Below the pieces are notes generated by a model. It was given only the letters and a program-made list of their open reading frames with translations, was not told the DNA's origin and searched no databases. Positions 1 through 7,805 of a stretch of DNA of 27,596 nucleotides are shown in pieces (the stretch's first letter is position 1; the number at the start of each line of letters is the position of its first letter). The DNA lies in assembly GCA_030691665.1 (NCBI GenBank), contig JAUYDU010000523.1, positions 1 to 27,596 of the forward strand, in the 5' to 3' direction. The stretch comes from Chloroflexota bacterium (GTDB taxonomy: Bacteria; Chloroflexota; Dehalococcoidia; SM23-28-2). Both the position numbers and the translations under genes were made by a program.

Positions 1-1
1 T

Positions 2-38
2 CTCCGTTCATGGTTCGACAGGCTCACCATGAACGGAG
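2..38. repeat. Palindromic repeat, 13-bp stem
   Basis: The arms at 2-14 and 26-38 are perfect reverse complements (CTCCGTTCATGGT / ACCATGAACGGAG) around an 11-base loop. From memory, palindromes with this loop (TTCGACAGGCTC) are dispersed in Chloroflexota and other environmental genomes. The left arm carries the ATG at 10 that would give the longest form of the RDD gene, so that ATG is probably not the true start. Confidence 0.85.
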
Positions 39-57
39 CAAATGGGCTAGACCGAGG

Positions 58-522
58 GTGGTCACGGTTTCCAGCCAGGTGGGGCTGCGCTACGCCAGCT
101 TCGAGACGCGGCTGGTGGCCTTCGTCCTCGATCTGAGTGTGCTGTTTTCCTTCTTCATGCTGTTCTTCGCCGTGGCCTTCCTTCAGCTCCTGCTACGAAG
201 TGACTTCGGCGAAGTAGACCCTCCCGGCTCAGCCGTGTTCACAGCCGTGGCCCTGGTGCTCGCCGACTTGCTGTTCGTGCCTGCCTACTTCCTGGGTCTG
301 TGGGCCTGGCGAGGCCAGACGGTCGGCAAGATGGCGATGGCCATCAAGGTGGTGCGGCGGGACGGCAGCCGCGTCGGGCTGGGGACGGCGGCCCTGCGCC
401 TGATAGGCTACCTGTTTTCGACCCTGCTCCTGTTCGGCGGCTTCCTGATGATCGCCTTCGACCGCCAGCGCCGGGGGCTCCACGACAGGCTGGCCGACAC
501 GGTGGTGGTGGAGCCGGCATGA
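58..522 (+). CDS. RDD family membrane protein
   Basis: Small integral membrane protein of the RDD family, whose members are poorly characterised and sometimes linked to transport or stress. The N-terminal signature (YASFETRLVAFVLDLSVL) is followed by two hydrophobic segments, then the GQTVGKMAMAIKVVRRDG motif between helices, a third helix, and the typical C-terminal FDRQRRGLHDRLADTVVV. Length (about 154 residues) is normal. The start is uncertain: the frame stays open to an ATG at 10 inside a palindromic repeat, whose translation (MVRQAHHER) is not RDD-like. GTG at 58 puts the RDD signature near the N-terminus and GTG at 79 is also possible; none has a clear ribosome-binding site. The stop overlaps the next ATG (ATGA), so the two genes are translationally coupled. 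Confidence 0.85.
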   Translation: MVTVSSQVGLRYASFETRLVAFVLDLSVLFSFFMLFFAVAFLQLLLRSDFGEVDPPGSAVFTAVALVLADLLFVPAYFLGLWAWRGQTVGKMAMAIKVVRRDGSRVGLGTAALRLIGYLFSTLLLFGGFLMIAFDRQRRGLHDRLADTVVVEPA

Positions 523-1427
523 GGCCCCGACAAGTCGGGGCGCCTGGGGGTCTGGCCCCCGCCAGAGGCGGGCTGGCTCTGGCCGGGCCCCTTGTGCGCG
601 GCGCTCTCCAGTGGCTGTTCAGCAGCCTGCTCGCCCTCTCCCTCATCGGCCTGTTCCTGGTGATCAGCGCCCTACAGCTCACATCTTCCGAGCCAGCCCA
701 GCGCGTCCTGGCGCGGGCAGTGGCCGACCTCACGGAGATAGACGCCCTCCTGCCGACGATTCAGGCCGACCTGGCGGAGGCAGCCCAGGCCAGCCAGGAG
801 CCCACCGTGGCCGTGCCCCACTTCCCGGTGCCGGTAGAGCTGCCACGAGAGGAGGCCAGCACCGTCTCGGCGTCCGAGCTGCGGTCGCGCCTGCTGGGCG
901 AGGCCGCCCGGGCCATCTACGAGGAAGGCATGTCGGTGTGGGCCCTTCGACTGCGCTCAGGGCAGGCGCTGGGCGATCCGGAGGGGAAGCAAAGCATCGA
1001 TGTCCTGTCGCCGGAAGGCGGGGTTCATCGCGGGCTGGGCTTCCTCAGCGACGACAACCATCGGGCCTTTCGCATCGCCGTCATCGTCCTGGGGATCATA
1101 TCCCTGGTGCTGGCGGGACTGGTGCTGGTAGCGACGAAGGGATGGGGCCGGGTGGTTGCCCTGGGAGCGGCCGTCCTGGGAGCGGCGGTGCCGTCCCTGG
1201 TGGCAGCGGTGGGCGTTCGGTTCATCTTTCGCAGCGCCAGCGAGGATCAAACCGACTATCTGATGGTGAGGCTGCTGGACCTGGGCAACGACGTGACCTG
1301 GCTGGCCCTGCGCAACTACACCATTCTGACCCTGGTGGGCCTGGGGGTGGTTGTGGTGGGGCTGGGTCTGGTGGTGCTGGAGACCCACCAGAGGGCGACC
1401 TCGGCCGAGCTTGGCCGGGGTCGTTGA
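519..1427 (+). CDS. Unknown four-helix membrane protein
   Basis: No family recognised. The predicted protein (302 residues) has one helix near residues 30-50 (WLFSSLLALSLIGLFLVISAL), an extracytoplasmic-looking region of about 135 residues, and three C-terminal helices (IAVIVLGIISLVLAGLVLV; VVALGAAVLGAAVPSLVAAV; YTILTLVGLGVVVVGLGLVVL). It starts at an ATG overlapping the RDD stop. That start is followed at once by a 16-bp palindrome (525-540) and a second hairpin (CCCGCC-aga-GGCGGG, 558-572), so a GTG at 594 just ahead of the first helix is an alternative. A further repeat-like stretch at 943-967 is read through in frame as RLRSGQA. Probably a membrane partner of the RDD protein (inference from overlap only). 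Confidence 0.75.
   Translation: MRPRQVGAPGGLAPARGGLALAGPLVRGALQWLFSSLLALSLIGLFLVISALQLTSSEPAQRVLARAVADLTEIDALLPTIQADLAEAAQASQEPTVAVPHFPVPVELPREEASTVSASELRSRLLGEAARAIYEEGMSVWALRLRSGQALGDPEGKQSIDVLSPEGGVHRGLGFLSDDNHRAFRIAVIVLGIISLVLAGLVLVATKGWGRVVALGAAVLGAAVPSLVAAVGVRFIFRSASEDQTDYLMVRLLDLGNDVTWLALRNYTILTLVGLGVVVVGLGLVVLETHQRATSAELGRGR
525..540. repeat. 16-bp palindrome, copy 1
   Basis: CCCCGACAAGTCGGGG, two 7-bp arms around AA. The reverse complement of the same 16 bases lies at 4376-4391 inside another gene. Here it is read in frame as the residues PRQVG directly after the start of the membrane protein gene. Confidence 0.85.
943..967. repeat. Dispersed-repeat-like segment inside a gene
   Basis: The segment runs CCCTTCGACTGCGCTCAGGG followed by CAGGC. 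The arms CCCT/AGGG and the TTCGAC...GCTCAGGGCAGG wording match a class of short dispersed repeats I recall from environmental bacterial genomes. It lies in frame in the 519-1427 gene (RLRSGQA). No second full copy is seen in this window, so the call rests on memory. Confidence 0.4.
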
Positions 1428-1467
1428 CAGGGGTTGCGGCGGCAGCCTAGAATCGTCTCGCAGGCGG

Positions 1468-1543
1468 GCGGGCGTAGCTCAGTCGGCAGAGCATCTGCTT
1501 CCCAAGCAGAGGGCCACGGGTTCGAGTCCCGTCGCCCGCTCCA
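1468..1543 (+). tRNA. tRNA-Gly (anticodon CCC)
   Basis: A full cloverleaf can be drawn. The acceptor is GCGGGCG/CGCCCGC with U8 and A9, and the D-stem is GCTC/GAGC. The anticodon stem TCTGC/GCAGA holds the loop TTCCCAA (anticodon CCC at 1501-1503). The T-arm is ACGGG-TTCGAGT-CCCGT, the discriminator is U, and CCA is encoded at 1541-1543. An integrase gene follows 172 bp downstream, so this is the likely chromosomal attachment locus of the conjugative element. Confidence 0.96.
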
Positions 1544-1560
1544 ATTCCCTTTTCTGAATC

Positions 1561-1630
1561 TGTAACGTACATCTGCCTCGAAAGCAGAGGGTCGCCCCAG
1601 GGAAGCTGACGACCCTCTGCTTCGTGTTAC
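1561..1630. other. Inverted repeat with tRNA anticodon-arm-like segment
   Basis: A 13-bp perfect stem (1582-1594 with 1610-1622, left arm AAGCAGAGGGTCG) has a 15-base loop, extends by 2 bp past a bulge, and is framed by GTAAC (1562-1566) and GTTAC (1626-1630). The left part (CATCTGC...AAGCAGAGGG, 1570-1591) matches the anticodon arm of the neighbouring tRNA-Gly at about 20 of 24 positions. GCAGA at 1584-1588 can pair either with TCTGC upstream (1572-1576) or with TCTGC downstream (1616-1620). There is no T-run, so it is not a classical terminator. It may be part of the attachment region or a structured leader of the integrase gene. Confidence 0.55.
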
Positions 1631-1715
1631 GGGCCGTCACCGATAGGTCACGGCGGCGCACGCGCGAGCACGGCGGGGTCACGCAGCTCCCACCCCGAAA
1701 GGAGTTGGTGATACC

Positions 1716-2810
1716 ATGGCCGCCACGAGGCGTGGGATACAGGCGATGCGCTCCATCTCGATACTCGAAGCCATTGAAGATTACCGCACGTACAACCGCG
1801 CCCAGAACTACTCTCCCTCCTACGTCGCTTCCACCGACCGGAACCTACGGGAGTTCGCCCGCTGGCTAGCCGAGGAGGGGCGGAGCGGGCAGCTCGCAGA
1901 TCTGACCATCGACGAGGCGCGTGCCTTCGTGGTCTATCTCCAAGAGCGTGACAACCGGTCGCGACCGGGCACGCGTCTCTCGCCGGACTCCGTGCAGCAG
2001 TACGCGCGGAACCTCAAGTCGTGGGCCTCGTTCCTCCACGCCGACGGGTTCACCAACTCCAACCTCTTCGCCCGGCTGCGTCTCCCGAAGGTACCGGTCC
2101 GCGAACCTGATGTTCTGACGGACGACGAGATCGCCCGGGTCATCAGCATCTACAATCCCGGTACGGCGACTGGCCTGCGCAACATTCTCCTAGTTCTCGT
2201 CCTCGCTGATAGCGGCCTCCGTCTGGGCGAATTGTGCGCCGCTACGGTGGATGACGTCGACCTGGAGCGTGGAACGCTGAAGGTGATGGGTAAGGGACAG
2301 CGGGAGCGGACCGTGCACGTAGGGTCGACAGTGGAGAAGTTGCTCTCTCGCTACGTACGCTACCTCAGGCCGGAACCAATCTCTGGCAGAGTTCGCAGCC
2401 TGCTCCTGGCCAGGGATGGAAGCCCCTTCACGCTGAACGCTGCTAAGCGGGTCCTGAAACGGGCCGCCACCCAGTCCGGGATCAAGCGGCTGCACGCCCA
2501 CCTGCTGCGGCACACCTTCGCCACTCACTATCTCCTCAACGGGGGCGACCTGCTCACTCTGCAAAGGCTATTGGGGCATTCCACGCTGGAGATGGTCCGG
2601 AGGTACTCCCACATAGCCGCAGGCTATGTCGCCGTGCAGCACCGGCAGTACAGCCCAGTGGACAGGGTGCCGCTACGCTTCAGGCGCCAGCAGACAAGGC
2701 TTCACACGACCCCACACCAGCGCCGCGTCTTACGGCTCGCGCCCGCTGCGACAGTGCAAGGTCCCGCTGAGCGCCCGCGCGTCGTGGATCGTGTGGCCGT
2801 TACTCCTTGA
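1716..2810 (+). CDS. Tyrosine recombinase/integrase (XerD-like)
   Basis: Site-specific recombinase expected to integrate and excise the element at tRNA-Gly. An N-terminal SAM-like core-binding domain (about residues 15-115) precedes the catalytic domain. All six catalytic positions are visible: Arg169 (GLRLGEL), Lys193 (MGKGQRE), His262 and Arg265 (HLLRHTF), His288 (LGHST) and Tyr297 (YSHI). The chosen ATG has AAAGGAG about 10 bases upstream; an ATG at 1746 (MRSISILE) is an alternative. The arginine-rich tail after residue about 318 is not part of the family core and may be a poorly conserved extension. The gene points into the element and converges with the long minus-strand transfer operon. 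Its place immediately inside tRNA-Gly(CCC) is the usual integrase position. Confidence 0.93.
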   Translation: MAATRRGIQAMRSISILEAIEDYRTYNRAQNYSPSYVASTDRNLREFARWLAEEGRSGQLADLTIDEARAFVVYLQERDNRSRPGTRLSPDSVQQYARNLKSWASFLHADGFTNSNLFARLRLPKVPVREPDVLTDDEIARVISIYNPGTATGLRNILLVLVLADSGLRLGELCAATVDDVDLERGTLKVMGKGQRERTVHVGSTVEKLLSRYVRYLRPEPISGRVRSLLLARDGSPFTLNAAKRVLKRAATQSGIKRLHAHLLRHTFATHYLLNGGDLLTLQRLLGHSTLEMVRRYSHIAAGYVAVQHRQYSPVDRVPLRFRRQQTRLHTTPHQRRVLRLAPAATVQGPAERPRVVDRVAVTP

Positions 2811-2847
2811 CGTTCCCACGCAGCTTGCGGCGCCTGGGGCGACGACG

Positions 2848-3438
2848 CTAGTCCTCCAGCGCCAAAAGACGCGGCTTCAGCCGTTCCCAGACGAGGGCTG
2901 TGATCCGCGACCAGAGCCCCTTCGACAGCGACTCGCGGCGAATGCCCAACTCGGCGGCGATGGTGGTCAGTGTGTTGCCAGCCGCCGCCCGGCTGATGAC
3001 GATCCGGAGAGTGGCGAGATCGTCGCCATCGGCAGCCTCGATGGTGTCGTCGATGGCTTCCGTGAGGAGGTCCCGCAAGCAGAGGCCCCTGCGCCAGATC
3101 TTCCCCGGATAGCGCTCGTCAGCGAGCCTCCTGACGCCCGCGAGCTGGGCAAGTGCGTTGCACTCCAGCGACGCCCGGTCGTGCAGGTGGAGGATAGCGG
3201 AGCCAACGGCCAGGCGGTAGAAGGAGGCAGGCCTACGGCCAGGACGAACGGGTGCCTGGGGTTCTTGGACGCCAGGCGCGAAAGCGCCCCGTGGCGCAGC
3301 CCGTCGCTGAGAGCCTCCGTTCGGTTCAGCGATAGAGCTCGCCACTGGGACCGCCGAACGAGGTTCCCCCGACAGCCTCCCATACTTCTGCCCGCTCAGC
3401 ACCACGTCTGCCGGCCTCCGCCGTCGGCCAGCCGCCAT
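2848..3438 (-). CDS. Small HTH-containing protein, function unknown
   Basis: Last gene of the transfer operon, converging with the integrase. The C-terminal third reads as a helix-turn-helix (NTLTTIAAELGIRRESLS followed by KGLWSRITALVWERLK, about residues 145-190), suggesting DNA binding. The middle (SAILHLHDRASLECNALAQL) is helical, and the first 75 residues are low-complexity and Arg/Pro-rich. The ATG at 3438 overlaps the upstream gene by 43 bp and has no clear ribosome-binding site. A GTG at 3408 preceded by GGAGG about 9 bases upstream is a good alternative and trims the odd N-terminus. It could regulate excision or transfer, or act as an accessory factor; no family was recognised. Confidence 0.6.
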   Translation of the reverse strand: MAAGRRRRPADVVLSGQKYGRLSGEPRSAVPVASSIAEPNGGSQRRAAPRGAFAPGVQEPQAPVRPGRRPASFYRLAVGSAILHLHDRASLECNALAQLAGVRRLADERYPGKIWRRGLCLRDLLTEAIDDTIEAADGDDLATLRIVISRAAAGNTLTTIAAELGIRRESLSKGLWSRITALVWERLKPRLLALED

Positions 3439-5243
3439 ACGTCGCCGAGCGCGCCAGCGTGCTCCAGGCGGCCGCCAGTTGTTAGATAGGCGACCAACAG
3501 AGCGGGAGCGGTGCCTGACGCGGACTGAATCACCTCAGCGATGCGGCGTTCCGCGGCGGGTGTGGTCGTCACGACGAGCAGGCGGCAGCGCGCAAGCTGG
3601 CCTGCCTGTCGAGAGGCGAAGAACGAGCCGTAAGCCCTGAACTTCTCTACATAGTCCCGCCGGCGCACCGTGGCGCGATCCCACTCGAGGAAGACATCGA
3701 ACTCGACTCCGTTGGCCCGGTAGAGGAAGCGAGCGTCCGGCCAAACGTGCCACCAGCGACCGTTCCAGCGGAACCACTCCTGCGCTTCGGCCGCGCTGAG
3801 CCAGTGGAGGAGCCGATGGTCTTGGCCCCTCGCCCGCAAGGTCGCCGCTTCTGTAGCCAGCCCCACAACGAAGCTGTTGACGCCGACGGTGTGCTCGAAG
3901 TGCCGCAGCAGTCCTGCCAGGCGCTGGCCTTCCCCGTCGCTGGCGTCACCGCCGACTGCAAGGACGCCGTGCCGGCCGTAGCGATGCTGCGGGACGCCAT
4001 CGCGGGCGGCGAGGAGTCGGAGACCCTCCTCAGTCAGGAAATAGCGACGGGGCGGCGAGCTGTCCCCACCCACAGGACGCACAGCGAAGTCCACCAGGCC
4101 CAGCCGGACCAGAGCAGCGAGAAGTCGCTCTGTGCCAGCCTCTCGTAGCCCGGAAAGAACGGCGAGGTCGGCGGCCGAGAGGAACGGGTGGTGTCCCACC
4201 CATTCCAGCAACTCCTTCTGGGTCGTGCTGGTACTCAGCGCGAGGGCGGCCACCCGCTCCCCTGGCTTGAGGCTGCCGGGTTCGGCCGTGGCCTGCCTGG
4301 CCCATTCCCGCAGCCCCCTCCTGCGTGAACGCGGCTGGCACTGCACAACAGGCACGTGGAGCAGCGATGGCTCGACCCCGACTTGTCGGGGGACCTCCGA
4401 CACCCAGCGCAGGCGGTCAACCAGCGTCGCTCTGCGCTGCCCGTCCGGCCGCCGCCACACGGCCCCGAGGGCTCCAAGCCCGAAGATCTCCGATGCAGTC
4501 CCGATGTACACCGCTAGCGGCGCGATGCGCCGCCTATCGGCGCTGGATTCCACAGCCAGGCCCCACTGCGTCGCTTCGCGCTCGCTGGGGCACACCATAA
4601 GAATCGGGGGCAAGCCCTCGACGCCCCAGGGGTTCCGTTCGGAGGCCAGGTAGGCGTACCACCCGGCTACTCGCATCCGGCGGTGGGCCATCGGCGCTCC
4701 GGCCCGGTCCCAGGCGACGAAGAACGGGGCCCGCCAGCAGCCGGACCGCAAGGCCCCGTACGCCTCCACACCCGGCGGCCACCAGCGACCCCCTGGGCAG
4801 CGAGTCCAGGGAAGGGAGCGAGCGTCTTCGAGAGTCACCTCTTCGTCCTCTCGGACGACCTCCGCCATGTCTGCGAAGAAGGCATTGAGGGCCGCCGCAG
4901 TCTCCACGCGAGCCACGCGGGCCAGAAGCTCGCGCCGACTGACGGCGTAGCGGCTCTCGACATCCTCCCTGTCCGCACCCATCGCCCGCGCCAGGGCGTC
5001 GACGCCGGCCTCCGTCAGGTAGTAGAAGCGCCGGGCATCCAGCTCCGGCGAGGCGGGAACGACCCAGTCGGTCCAGCCCGCTTCTCCCAGGCTGGCAAGC
5101 GCCCTCTGGGCCACGAAACGATCCACACCCAGCAGGGCGGCCAGTCCTTCCTCCTCCAGAAACGGAAGCCTCCCCAGCCACAGCAGGGCACGGGCCAGCG
5201 TGTCGGCGCCTCGAGCGTCCGCTGCGGGAGCTATCGCCTTCAC
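3396..5243 (-). CDS. Tandem Replic_Relax-like protein, candidate relaxase/initiator
   Basis: The 615 residues consist of two homologous halves, about 10-310 and 345-612. Each has a winged-helix segment (LLWLGRLPFLEEEGLAALLG and ELLEWVGHHPFLSAADLAVL), a YYLTEAG/YFLTEEG motif, a GRWW motif and a closing GALGxVWRxxDG. The order (N-terminal HTH, then an E/D/K-containing core) fits the replication-relaxation family (PF13814), found in plasmid and ICE replication or mobilisation modules. In half 2 a PD...E...K pattern is visible (WPDARFL about 502, FLEWDR about 518, EKFRAY about 534). In half 1 the same positions read PPGVEAY, FVAWDR and MRVAGW, so the acidic and lysine residues are lost. GTG start overlapping the upstream stop (GTGA). 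A 16-bp palindrome sits in the linker (PRQVG). No other relaxase is present in the element, so a mobilisation role is plausible but unproven. Confidence 0.75.
   Translation of the reverse strand: MKAIAPAADARGADTLARALLWLGRLPFLEEEGLAALLGVDRFVAQRALASLGEAGWTDWVVPASPELDARRFYYLTEAGVDALARAMGADREDVESRYAVSRRELLARVARVETAAALNAFFADMAEVVREDEEVTLEDARSLPWTRCPGGRWWPPGVEAYGALRSGCWRAPFFVAWDRAGAPMAHRRMRVAGWYAYLASERNPWGVEGLPPILMVCPSEREATQWGLAVESSADRRRIAPLAVYIGTASEIFGLGALGAVWRRPDGQRRATLVDRLRWVSEVPRQVGVEPSLLHVPVVQCQPRSRRRGLREWARQATAEPGSLKPGERVAALALSTSTTQKELLEWVGHHPFLSAADLAVLSGLREAGTERLLAALVRLGLVDFAVRPVGGDSSPPRRYFLTEEGLRLLAARDGVPQHRYGRHGVLAVGGDASDGEGQRLAGLLRHFEHTVGVNSFVVGLATEAATLRARGQDHRLLHWLSAAEAQEWFRWNGRWWHVWPDARFLYRANGVEFDVFLEWDRATVRRRDYVEKFRAYGSFFASRQAGQLARCRLLVVTTTPAAERRIAEVIQSASGTAPALLVAYLTTGGRLEHAGALGDVWRLADGGGRQTWC
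4376..4391. repeat. 16-bp palindrome, copy 2
   Basis: CCCCGACTTGTCGGGG, the exact reverse complement of the copy at 525-540. It lies in the inter-repeat linker of the tandem Replic_Relax-like gene. On that gene's strand it is again translated as PRQVG, the same frame and residues as in the unrelated membrane protein at the left end. Confidence 0.85.
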
Positions 5244-7798
5244 GGCCTCACTTCCTTCGCTGCGCTCTGTGGCCGGCGGTTGCGGTGGTCGCTGCGTGAG
5301 GGCACTCTCGGGTTGGAATGGGCCGTCGGCCTGGTCTCCCCTGGCTCCTCCTCGTCCGTCGTCGCCGCCTGGGTGCGCCCGTGGACGGGGATCGCGGTGC
5401 GGCCGGCCATGCCAGCGCGCCGGTCCAGGATGCGGGCTACTTCCACTCTCACTTCGTCGCGAGGACGGCCGTAGCGTTCCGCGGAGCGCCGCGCGATGGC
5501 TTCCACGCGGGCCACATCGACCGGAGGCGGGCGGTTCAGGCGGAGGGAGAAGGTGGGCAGGCGCTGGCCGTCAGACCACCAGCGGGCGTAGCACTCAAAA
5601 TCGCGCAGGTCGGTCAAGTCCTCCACCGCGACATCGCTCCCCAGCTCCGCCGCCAGGTAGCGGGCGTCCTCGGCGCTCACCTGGAAGACTGTGAGGCCAT
5701 CGATGTTGGAGAAAATGGTGGGCCGCAGGGCGCGGTCGATGGCGTCCAGTTTGGAGAGGGACTGGGTGACCAGCACGAAGCTGGCCCCGTATTTCGCCAG
5801 CTCGCCGAGCATGCGGCCGTAGTCAGCGGCGCCCAGGGTGCTGGACTCGTCCACCAGAGCCACCAGGCGGCAGCGCTCCGCCGGCGGCAGGGTGACTTGC
5901 TCCTCGACCACCAGGCCGACCAGGTTCAGCTGGGTGGCCCCCATGAGGGCGGCACCGCCCTCCCCCAGGGCGCCCACGGCAGAGTTGACCACCAGCACGC
6001 CACCTTCCCGCAGGAGGACGCGCGGGTCCACCGTCGAGCGGGGCTGACCCAGCACCAGCCGGGCCGCCTCGGTGACCATGAAGCGGCCAACCTTCGTGGT
6101 CACGGGGTTGGCCGTCTGCTGCTGGAAAGCGCGGTTGATGCGGTCGTAGTTGTCCCGCCACCAGGCCCACAGGGCCCGGTCCGGCACCTGCTTCAGCACC
6201 TCCTCGCGGAAGTCGGCGCTGGTGAGGACGGGCACCACGTCGAGGAGGGTGTACTGTTCCTCGCGCTGGCGGGCTGCGTTGGCCTCGTGCAGGCAGGAGA
6301 CGGCGGCGCGCAGGGCACCTTCCATGCGTGGCCCCCAGTTGTCCGGCCAGAGGCGGTGCATCATGGTGATCACGTTCTCGGCGGTGCGATCGCGCTCCGG
6401 GAAGAGGGCCACGTCCAGCAGGTTCAGGCCCACGGGACGGCGGCGGTCCGCCAGGTTGAGGTAGACTACGCGCTCCTCCAGGCCGGGCGGCACAACCCCC
6501 AGCACCGCCTCCGCCAGGTCCTGGTGGGGGTCGACGACCACCAACGAGGCCCGCTCCCGCCCGGCAGCCATGCGCTGCATTAGGTGTGAAGCCAGGTGGA
6601 GGAGGAGGGTCGACTTGCCCCGGCGCGTCTTGGCGACCACGAGCTGGCTGCGGAAGAGCAGGGAGAGAGGCATCTGCACAGGGGTGGCTGCCCCCTGGTG
6701 GAGCGAGACGCCGACGGGACAGCCGCGGGCCAGATCTCCGGGTGCGGGCACAAGCTGACGAGAGGCCATTCGTTGACCGCCTGGCACGCCGCCGGTATCG
6801 GAGGGGAGATGCCACAGGCCGGCCAGCTCCGCAGCGTTCAGAACGTCGGGCTGGCGCAGTGGGCCACCGCTGACGGAAGGCCAGGCCGGGTTGCCTCGCC
6901 AGGGCCAGGGGCGCAGGCCGTTGCCGCCCGGGTGGTCGAAGGCCCGGCAGGCCTGCGCTACGGCATCGGCCAGGCGGCGCAGCCGCGCGTGGGGCGAACC
7001 GGGCGGCCCGAAGGCGGCGACCCGTAGCTCAACAGCGAAGGCGGGATGGGCCAGCTTCTCTTCAATCGCCCTCTCGTCGGGGGACTGGCTTCCACGTGTG
7101 AGCCGGGCGGCCAGGGCCGCTGCTGCCGGCAGGCCCACGAGGGCAGCCGCGCCGACCCCAACGAGAGGCAGGAAGTCCCCGGCCTGGTACCAGAGATAGC
7201 CCCTGAGGCCGAGCCCGCCCAGGCCCAGCAGGGCGAGAAAGGGAACGGTCTCGGCCATCGGACTGGCCTCTGCACGGCGATACGCCCTCGGGTCAGAGCG
7301 CGTCAGCTGCGAGCGCAGGCGGTCTGCCCACGCCCTCGGGGCGGGTGCCAGAACCAACTGGCAGACGACGCGCTCCCCTCCTTCCACGGCAGAGGCGGCC
7401 GCCAGCAGGCCCTTCAGGGGATCTCCCCGGCGGCGCCAGTCGGAGGTCAGGGGCAGGCTGGGTCCGCGCTGGAGGCGTAGCTCGAGGGTCGCCATCTGTT
7501 CACCCCGGCTCCGCCACGCCGGGTCCAGCTCCGGGCGTGCGGCCACGGGCACCTCCCGCAAGCCGGCTTGAGGATAGGCAGCCCGAAGCTGCGCCAGGAC
7601 GGGCTTCATCACCGCTGCTGAGGCAGCGCGAACGTAGAACCGGACGCCCTCGGCCGTGGCCGCGAACTCCAGGGAGAAGCCGTCCACCGCGGCCAGCCCC
7701 GACAGCATCGACTGAGTACGGGGGATGGGGTCGTCGTCCCAGCGAGAGGGGATGACCTCCACCAGGGCCGGGGGCTCATGAGGACGTTTGCACCACAT
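5240..7798 (-). CDS. VirD4/TraG-type coupling ATPase
   Basis: Membrane-anchored ATPase (852 residues) that would link the processed DNA to the secretion channel. Two hydrophobic segments near residues 180-230 precede the motor domain. Walker A is VVAKTRRGKST (about 386-396), with Ala-Lys-Thr where the first glycine of GxxxxGK[ST] is expected. Walker B is LVALVDESSTLG (about 646-652). A FVLVTQSLSKLD segment (about 677) matches the glutamine-bearing motif of TraG/TraM-recognition ATPases. The first 180 residues are soluble and not recognised. ATG start at 7798, 12 bp after the primase stop; the AGGCAGGGACGAGG just upstream is partly the arm of a palindromic repeat and may serve as ribosome-binding site. 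The stop overlaps the GTG of the Replic_Relax-like gene. An unusually large N-terminus and the odd Walker A are its peculiarities. Confidence 0.87.
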   Translation of the reverse strand: MWCKRPHEPPALVEVIPSRWDDDPIPRTQSMLSGLAAVDGFSLEFAATAEGVRFYVRAASAAVMKPVLAQLRAAYPQAGLREVPVAARPELDPAWRSRGEQMATLELRLQRGPSLPLTSDWRRRGDPLKGLLAAASAVEGGERVVCQLVLAPAPRAWADRLRSQLTRSDPRAYRRAEASPMAETVPFLALLGLGGLGLRGYLWYQAGDFLPLVGVGAAALVGLPAAAALAARLTRGSQSPDERAIEEKLAHPAFAVELRVAAFGPPGSPHARLRRLADAVAQACRAFDHPGGNGLRPWPWRGNPAWPSVSGGPLRQPDVLNAAELAGLWHLPSDTGGVPGGQRMASRQLVPAPGDLARGCPVGVSLHQGAATPVQMPLSLLFRSQLVVAKTRRGKSTLLLHLASHLMQRMAAGRERASLVVVDPHQDLAEAVLGVVPPGLEERVVYLNLADRRRPVGLNLLDVALFPERDRTAENVITMMHRLWPDNWGPRMEGALRAAVSCLHEANAARQREEQYTLLDVVPVLTSADFREEVLKQVPDRALWAWWRDNYDRINRAFQQQTANPVTTKVGRFMVTEAARLVLGQPRSTVDPRVLLREGGVLVVNSAVGALGEGGAALMGATQLNLVGLVVEEQVTLPPAERCRLVALVDESSTLGAADYGRMLGELAKYGASFVLVTQSLSKLDAIDRALRPTIFSNIDGLTVFQVSAEDARYLAAELGSDVAVEDLTDLRDFECYARWWSDGQRLPTFSLRLNRPPPVDVARVEAIARRSAERYGRPRDEVRVEVARILDRRAGMAGRTAIPVHGRTQAATTDEEEPGETRPTAHSNPRVPSRSDHRNRRPQSAAKEVRP

Positions 7799-7805
7799 CC
7801 TCGTC

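Noticed and set aside
1575..1620. A further tRNA gene at the anticodon-arm-like sequence
   Set aside because: No acceptor, D- or T-arm can be drawn.
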